A stretch of 64,000 nucleotides of DNA, from NCBI RefSeq assembly GCF_001949145.1, contig NW_019091491.1, forward strand, positions 598,382-662,381, read 5' to 3'. Of the stretch, positions 57,476-64,000 are shown piece by piece. The stretch's first letter is position 1. Each line of letters opens with the position of its first letter. The notes under the pieces are model-generated. The model saw only the letters and a list, made by a program, of their open reading frames with translations, ran no database searches and was not told the origin of the DNA. This stretch comes from Acanthaster planci (Eukaryota; Echinodermata; Asteroidea; Valvatida; Acanthasteridae). The translations under genes were made by a program, and so were the position numbers.

Positions 57476-59328
57476 TTTGAACACAATCTATCACAAATGT
57501 GGCTTATTAGTTGCTAGAGCTATGAACTTCATCCTGGCAGTCAATTTGTCAACCCTTAATTACAGCATTTCCAATGGAATACTTTGAGCCATTTAGTGGT
57601 GGTAGACAATCTGGTTCTTTTGTACAGTCATGACAGTTGTGCAAGGCTTGGTATGCACACACTCATACATGTATGCCTGGAGCTGGCAAACAAATCGTTT
57701 TTGTCTGCCCCCCAAGGAGTGTCTCCAAGTCTTTCATTATAAACATCCTGTGTATTTGTCATTTTGAAAAGCACACCATGACATCAAAAAAGCTCCAATC
57801 AAGAAACTGTAAACACAAAACTAAAACAAACATGTACATGTACCATATAAATTTATGGTTTAAAATACTTCAGTATAGCTAGAAACTGGTGCAATGTCTG
57901 TTACATTCATCTGCCTACATGTAAAAGTACTTTGCAGACACGATTAGTGAAACCTCCACATAGGGTGGAGATACTGTAACTAAGCTGACTCAACAATCAA
58001 GTTTAAGATGGGGGATTAAAGCTTGGTAATGTCAAACAAAAACAGTGCCTTGGACAACTGCATAGCTTGGGAAAAAACAATAGACTTGATTTCCGGTGAT
58101 GTCTCTAGGTGTGGTCAAGTATAGACTACTATTATCAAAAGGGATTAAAGTGATCAAGAGAGGAGTTTGGAAATGCTAGTGAGACTTTGAATCATCTGCT
58201 TGTTAAGAAGCTGGGATTTTGAAGAGTTACCAAATACAAATTACAGAATTTCCTGACCGACAGAGTTTTCCTGAGGGAAGAACATTCTTCACGGTATAAA
58301 TTTTCCTGGAAATTTCCAGCTTCTGGAACCCATTACGTTAGCAGAATGATGTTGATATAATTTTAAGTTCCTTGCTTCACCAGCAAAAGTATTTATAGTA
58401 GATAAAGGATGTTTTCCTTAATGGTGATGCTCATTACAACATTTGCTGCAATCATGCATTTCACAAGGACCACAACAGAAAGCAATTTGCTTGTACATGT
58501 ACCAGCAGTTGTAAGGCATTGTGAGACATTTCCATGTAAGTGGCACATACACGTATACACAATGTCTCCATTAAAAAAATCCAGGTTGAACACCTCCTGC
58601 AAGTCATCCTAAACCGTGGTTCCAAATCTACCAATGCAGTCCATCAGACCTGTCAGAGGTTTCACGTTGTTTCCTGTACATGCAATACATGCACTTTTGT
58701 GATTTGAGGAAGCTGGGGATGTCATGATCAGCAGGTGGTTGAAGATGATTAACAGTATCTCTTTAATTACCATCAGATGTGCAGTATGGAGTCAGGTTGT
58801 ACTGATGGTTAGTAACTTACATGTACACATGTACATGTACCCTACAGAACGTGCCATCAGGCAGAAACAGCAGTAGCGTTACTCAACCTAAAAAAATACA
58901 GCCACAAGAAGAATTCTGGCACCACACATATCAAAACTGATTAATACCAGCAACATCTGGGCTACGATTCAAAAACGTCAAAACTGAAATTCCTGCTCCA
59001 ACCTGCCAAAAAAACCTACACATTCGTCCTTGAATGACAAGAAGCTGATGGTCACTCCCTCAGGATCTGATTATACAAGACAGACTGGAACCTAAGGGTA
59101 CATGTATCCTGACATACAACATGTGGTGTTAAAACCAAAAAAAAAAACGAATCCCCTCTCCAGAAGTTAAGTAGTAATGCCAATCAAAATGACAGTGACA
59201 GATGTTGACACAGAACAGAACTTTTACTTGTCCATATGACTTTTTCTGATCTAATTACTTGTAAGTTTACCAAGGCTTGTACTAAGACAAAGGGAAGGAA
59301 TTTCTGCAGGAACAACCTTAGTGTCTAA

Positions 59329-59563
59329 GGCCGTTTTCCAATACTCAACTGTGGCTCTGTCTCAGGCTTCAACTGTTTTGTACTACCTGACTTGGATGTT
59401 GTACATGTAAGTGCAATAGTAAGTGCGATAGTGCCACAAAACATCAAGTAACATGCAAAAGAGCCAAACACTGCGGTACTTCAATTTAATTTAAATGCAT
59501 CAGGCCTACATGTGCAATCGGGGATTGATTTCCAAGAGGAATCCTGAAACGTAGACAAAGTTT
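59329..59563. mobile_element. PIF/Harbinger-like MITE, copy 3 (right end eroded)
   Basis: TAA then GGCCGTTTTCCAATACTCAA, CTCTGTCTCAGGCTTCAACT and AGTGCCACAAAACATCAAGT match copy 2. The right end is recognisable only to CCTGAAACGTAGACAAAG, after which the terminal repeat is lost. Confidence 0.7.
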
Positions 59564-61280
59564 TCAAAATCAAGATTCCTTGGCTTCCGTTGCTTCCATG
59601 AGAGATTTAGTCCCATGCTCAAACCACATGCAATAGGGGACACATGCAGCTGTTGCTGCAGAAATTGACCATGCGAAGAAGGTACATGTATTTGCCTGGC
59701 CAATTTACATGTACCGTAGGTTATCAGAAAAATTTCCTACTTGCATATTGCTTGTATTGTATAAGGCAGAGATACCACATCTTAACATTTTCCACTTACA
59801 GAAACCATGTTACAGAGGAAGCCATGCTTTCATAATCAACCTGCGAGCCATAAAGTATCAAACAAATCTGGAGAAATTCGATCAAAATGAGGAAAGATAT
59901 GTGTAGAGGTTTCATGGAATTTTGGAGTGATTTGATGTAATTCGCTGTGGCATACAGTACTTTCATGAGAGGTGGACGTTGAGACCTTGTCTCGAGGGAC
60001 ACCATGCCACAGGATGAGTGCCTGGTAAGGCAGAACTCCAGGCAGTTTATCCAGAGATGTTAATAGGTGAAACAAAGATCTCATCTATCATGTCATCTCA
60101 GAGGAAATGCATTAAACATGATGCAGCCTTTCAAGATGGAGTTGTTTCATGTTGAATTTGCAACCTGCAACCATTTCTACCATATGTATGTAATGATTAT
60201 CTGCCTGCATTCCTTCAACAACAAAAGCTGCCAAATATCTTGAAATCAATGTACATTTGAAATTTTGGAGTTTCTTATACATGTACATGTATACCAGTAC
60301 ATACTGATAGAAAGTTACTTTGTCGACAATGTACATGCACATGTAGAAATTTGATATACATGTATGGTATGGTTGCAAAGCGATGCGTAGAAGCGTTTAG
60401 CTGGTACTCAGTAAGTAGACTGCACTCTGCATTTGAATGTAGAATTAGGAGGGTCAGTCCTGGGCCAGTTTGGATTAGGCTGGTCCTGAGTCAGTGCTGG
60501 TCAGGACAGCTAGGGCAGTCATGACAGTATGGTACATGTACCTGTACATGTACTTTCAGGTTGGGCCTACAGGATCATGTACATGTACATGTAGATTACA
60601 TTATAATGTGTAAAGCAGTGTTAAATAACATCATTCACAGTGTATTCCAGCTGAGTTGGATTAGGACAAGAGATGTTGAGACTTTCCATGTTTGAGGCCA
60701 AAAAGAAACTCTGACAGCAGTATAGCCTGGTGGTAAATGGACACAAAAATGTATTGGGTACACATATTTATCAGTCACATAAAATTTATGCATACTCATA
60801 CATGCATTTCAGGCCAGCTGAGAGCACTCCAGCACCTGCCAACAAAAGCCAAGCAGGGGCAACAGAAAGGAAAGATTACATGTACATGTACAACTTGGAC
60901 ACACCAGTGAGTAAGAAATAACACACTCTTAAATGTACTGTACTGTGGTTGATAACTCAATATTCAGACTATTTGCAGGTGCAGGAAGTATGACCCATTT
61001 GATAAGTAACGTTAAATAAAAGGTGCTTTTCATTTCTTACATTTTCAATACTGAGGGTGTAGTTCATTTTGGAGGCGTCTGTCTTGGACTATCATGACAG
61101 AAGACTTAATAGCTTCCTCATCCACCGGTATGTATTGTGAATCTTCAAGGTACAGGGGCTCACAATGACTTGCTTCAATGTAACAACAGATTTATTGCTC
61201 CATTTGCTTGGACACTGTTTTTTCTAAAACTATCAGCCAAAGTGCTTCCATTGGTCACAAATGAATAAATGGATCCTCAA

Positions 61281-61869
61281 CCACTTCATGTCAGGGCATT
61301 TTTCAATGTTGATGATGCTGGGCCGGCATGAATATCATTTTTTCCGTTTTCAAAACCCTTCAAAAATTCATCATTTCATTTAACGGTCGCTTATAGCCAC
61401 ACCAAGTAATCTTTAGGCACTACTCTAAGTTGACAGGTGACCTTCATTGACGCCTGAGTATTTCAGCCAGGCCAGCAGCCTTGTAAACAGAGCCCAGATT
61501 GTGCGATGTTGTATAACTATCTTTTGTTCACGAACCCGGCTTAGTGCACTGCTGACCTCTTTTCAATAGGGGCCAGATTAAACGTGCAGCAGTGCTGCGT
61601 GGCTCATCCCTGCAGTGGTGGAGCGTTTTTGTCCCCGGTGGTAATCCGCTCACTCGCAATGCCCCAAATCCTGGTATACGGTTTCAAAACAAGGCTGGAT
61701 TATCACCACTTTTGAGAGTGAAAAATGTCGGTAATGTGCAGCAGCCTGGTCTTTTGTTCAGAGTACGGTCTTTTGTTACAGGGCCCTGTTTCCTTTGTCT
61801 GAGTTCGGAGACCCCAGCCACCCATATAAACCGTACATCTCCAATCCTGGATTCCCCGGCAGGAAGTGG
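61281..61869. mobile_element. piggyBac-type MITE, copy 3 (589 bp, inverted)
   Basis: It begins CCACTTCATGTCAGG and ends CCGGCAGGAAGTGG, followed by TTAA (61870-61873); the left flank is TCAA. Internal words of copies 1 and 2 (TTCAGCCAGGCC, AGCCCAGATTGTGC, CTTTTCAATAGGGGCCAGAT) appear as reverse complements. Confidence 0.82.
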
Positions 61870-63845
61870 TTAAAGAGGCCTAGACTGACATTTACAATGT
61901 AGTAGCATGAAAAGATTGTAAGTCAGGTTATGTGCCCGAACTTAATTGAAAACATGCTGTTGGGTACATTCATGATTCTAGTGATTTTCAACAGTTTATA
62001 TGAGTATCTGACAGGTGTGCAAAAAAGATTTACAGCTAACAGGTGCACCGTACATGTACCTATTCTCCACACAACCAAGGCCCATAGGACAATGGGTGAG
62101 GCCAGATGCTGTCACAAATGGAAATGAACAAAAGAAGAGGAAAACTTCCTGGCAAAAGCCAGATCTCAATTTTGGATGAAAATTCACGTCTCCCAAAAAG
62201 GAGAATTTTGATGCTTATTTCAACTCCATCTTAATTATGATTGCACCAAACTCATTTACAGTATTCAAACCAATTCTGCTTTACAAAGATGGGTCCTCAA
62301 AAGAACATAAAAAAGTCAATTTAATTATTTCTTATCATGCCCTAAGTCTGTGTTTGCCCAGAAAAAAACTGGTTACACACTAGGTGCTGTCTGCACCTGT
62401 GGACAGGCTTTATGGCTACATGTACATGTACCAACCAGCAGCTAACCCTAATTATACATGTACATCTAAAATGCAGGCTCAGGTTTCTTTACTTTTCTCA
62501 CATTTAACAAACTCTGTCAATGTATGAAAGCATACAAACCAGGACTTGTTACCCAAAAATCAGAGCTGCCAACATTTGCACTTTCAGTTAAAAATCTGTT
62601 ACATTCATTTTTAAGAAGCGGGCAGAAATGTGACTAAAAGTGCCCCATTTAGTAATGATAAAAAGTCAACTATCCAACCATCATCAATGCAGCGCGATCC
62701 TAAAAAGCCAACAACTCACAGTAACATCATCTTTCCTGCAAGTACATGTACACGTACCGGCACATTCTCAGCTACAAACTGTAACAGACTGATTACCATC
62801 CTCCCCCCCCCGCCAAAATCCCAAAATTATGTCTCATATTTCAAGCACTGACAAGTACGAGAAGAAAAAAGTGGGCAATAATTTCTAAAGCAAACTTATC
62901 CGGTTTGATATCCTGTTGCAATGATGTGGAGTCGTTCCCGTAAGGGTTCACTTCACATCCCTTCTCCCCCTTTCCTCCCCTACTCTATGCTTGATTAGCT
63001 ATGCCATGAGTTTGCTTATTCTTTCTACTTTTAGAATATGACAGCGGAAAGCAACCGCCATCTTCCCATTCCTTCTGGTGAGAGGAAAATGGATAGAGTA
63101 TTTTAGTTGTATTTGTGGTTAGAGGGTTAGCCCCAAATTGCTTTGCAGGTTGTGTTATCCCCAGTTTCTGTTACAATAAGAAAATGATGAGCAAGCATCA
63201 AAAAACCGAAACATCGATTTATCCCCATTTCTCTTGAATTAGAGCATCTAATTCCAACATTTACATGAACCGGTAAGTGTCTCATTATCCACTCAGTCTA
63301 TCACATCCATCACTAAAATTAAATTTCCAGATTAGCAATGATCCAAAACTTGGAAATTTTGTTTGATTACTACATGTATTAGAAATTAATAAATTAAGAC
63401 TTTCTTAATATTTATTTCAAGACTTTCTCAACTTTTTTTCTCATCTTCTTATTAAGATGGAGAGGGTTCTTGATGGTTCTGTCTTAACTTCCTAATAAAT
63501 TCCTGGCTCCAGAGAGGACTACGGACGACTTCACCACATCCTTCCCCTATGCATGCAAACTCCTTCAAACTCTTAAGCCAAGCAAACACCTCAAGATTAC
63601 TACAGAGGAAGTTTTGAATTTCCAAGGCCAAGAGCAAAGTGCAGTTACCTCCATCAGATTTCCAATTCAAGTCAGATCTACTGTAAGAAAGGGAAATTTT
63701 TAAAAAAGGGGAATACACATAGGCCTATACTTTTGGCCCTCATATAAGGAAAGCTGGTGGTCACCAAGCACTTGTTGAATCATTTATGAATCAGCGGAAT
63801 ATCAATTTCGGATGTGGCTTCATGAAATAATGGTTCAAATGACCT

Positions 63846-63986
63846 GGCTACCGGCTTGCATGGCATGTGTGTCTATGGAATATGTACACTGTAGCTATAC
63901 CAGTACAGCCTCTAGCCACTGGCTTACTAAATGCATTTGTGTCTATACGGAATACAGCTACAGCCTCTAGCCACTGGCTTACTGTG
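63846..63986. repeat. ~55-bp tandem repeat at contig edge
   Basis: ACAGCCTCTAGCCACTGGCT starts at 63905 and 63960; a more diverged copy precedes them. The array runs into the N tail, so it probably stopped the assembly. Confidence 0.75.
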
Positions 63987-64000
63987 NNNNNNNNNNNNNN
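63987..64000. other. Assembly gap (N)
   Basis: N run at the window end. Confidence 0.99.

Larger units (their letters stand above)
55960..63986 (-). other. TRAF7: Upstream TRAF7 intron, no exon recognised
   Basis: Eight kilobases searched for RING (C-x2-C ... H), zinc-finger and coiled-coil phrases of TRAF7 on the - strand, without success. It contains a ~124-bp direct repeat, a GGCCGTTTTCC MITE, a piggyBac-type MITE and a ~55-bp tandem repeat at the right edge. A possible 3'-terminal exon at 63462-63686 on the - strand is noted in findings. Confidence 0.5.

Overview
This is animal (eukaryotic) nuclear DNA, not microbial. It is AT-rich, its coding capacity is split into 40-270 nt exons with GT-AG introns, and it is full of minisatellites, miniature transposons and palindromic ACATGT microsatellite. 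The gene families, the short exons and the very abundant TACATGTACATGTA tracts suggest a marine invertebrate, with an invertebrate deuterostome such as a lancelet as my best guess. That is inference; no species-diagnostic marker was seen. There are three runs of N (10233-10272, 51290-51672, 63987-64000).

Two real genes can be read and they converge. On the + strand, about 2.0-15.4 kb holds the 3' end of a TECPR1-like gene (tectonin beta-propeller protein of the autophagy/lysosome system). Four phase-compatible exons end in a TGA at 15421-15423. A second, diverged copy of the terminal exon lies at 11171-11236, in the correct phase, with its own stop and an AATAAA about 420 nt downstream. On the - strand, 55959 down to 20850 holds eleven exons of TRAF7, covering the end of the coiled coil and the complete seven-bladed WD40 domain through the stop codon. 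The RING and TRAF-type zinc-finger exons were not found and probably lie beyond 64 kb.

The introns and the 5.4 kb intergenic gap carry several mobile-element families recognised by internal comparison. (1) Foldback elements have CAGTGTTG-like termini, arms built of 11-12 bp tandem repeats and a shared core; two members have 8-bp target duplications (copies at 1-201, 13161-13738, 26615-26940, 33569-33906, 45626-45799). (2) A roughly 590-bp TTAA-flanked piggyBac-type MITE has three copies (15486-16077, 38600-39191, 61281-61869). (3) A roughly 240-bp MITE with GGCCGTTTTCC termini and TAA flanks has three copies (11870-12104, 13887-14129, 59329-59563). There are also pogo/Tigger-like MITEs, a 131-bp hairpin MITE, a tRNA-derived SINE remnant and a decayed LINE 3' end. 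Minisatellites with periods of 20-60 bp occupy another 2-3 kb and create most of the long spurious reading frames.

The points most worth a second look are the duplicated alternative terminal exon of TECPR1, an unexplained 248-codon reading frame overlapping the TRAF7 last exon and 3' UTR, and the foldback and TTAA element families.
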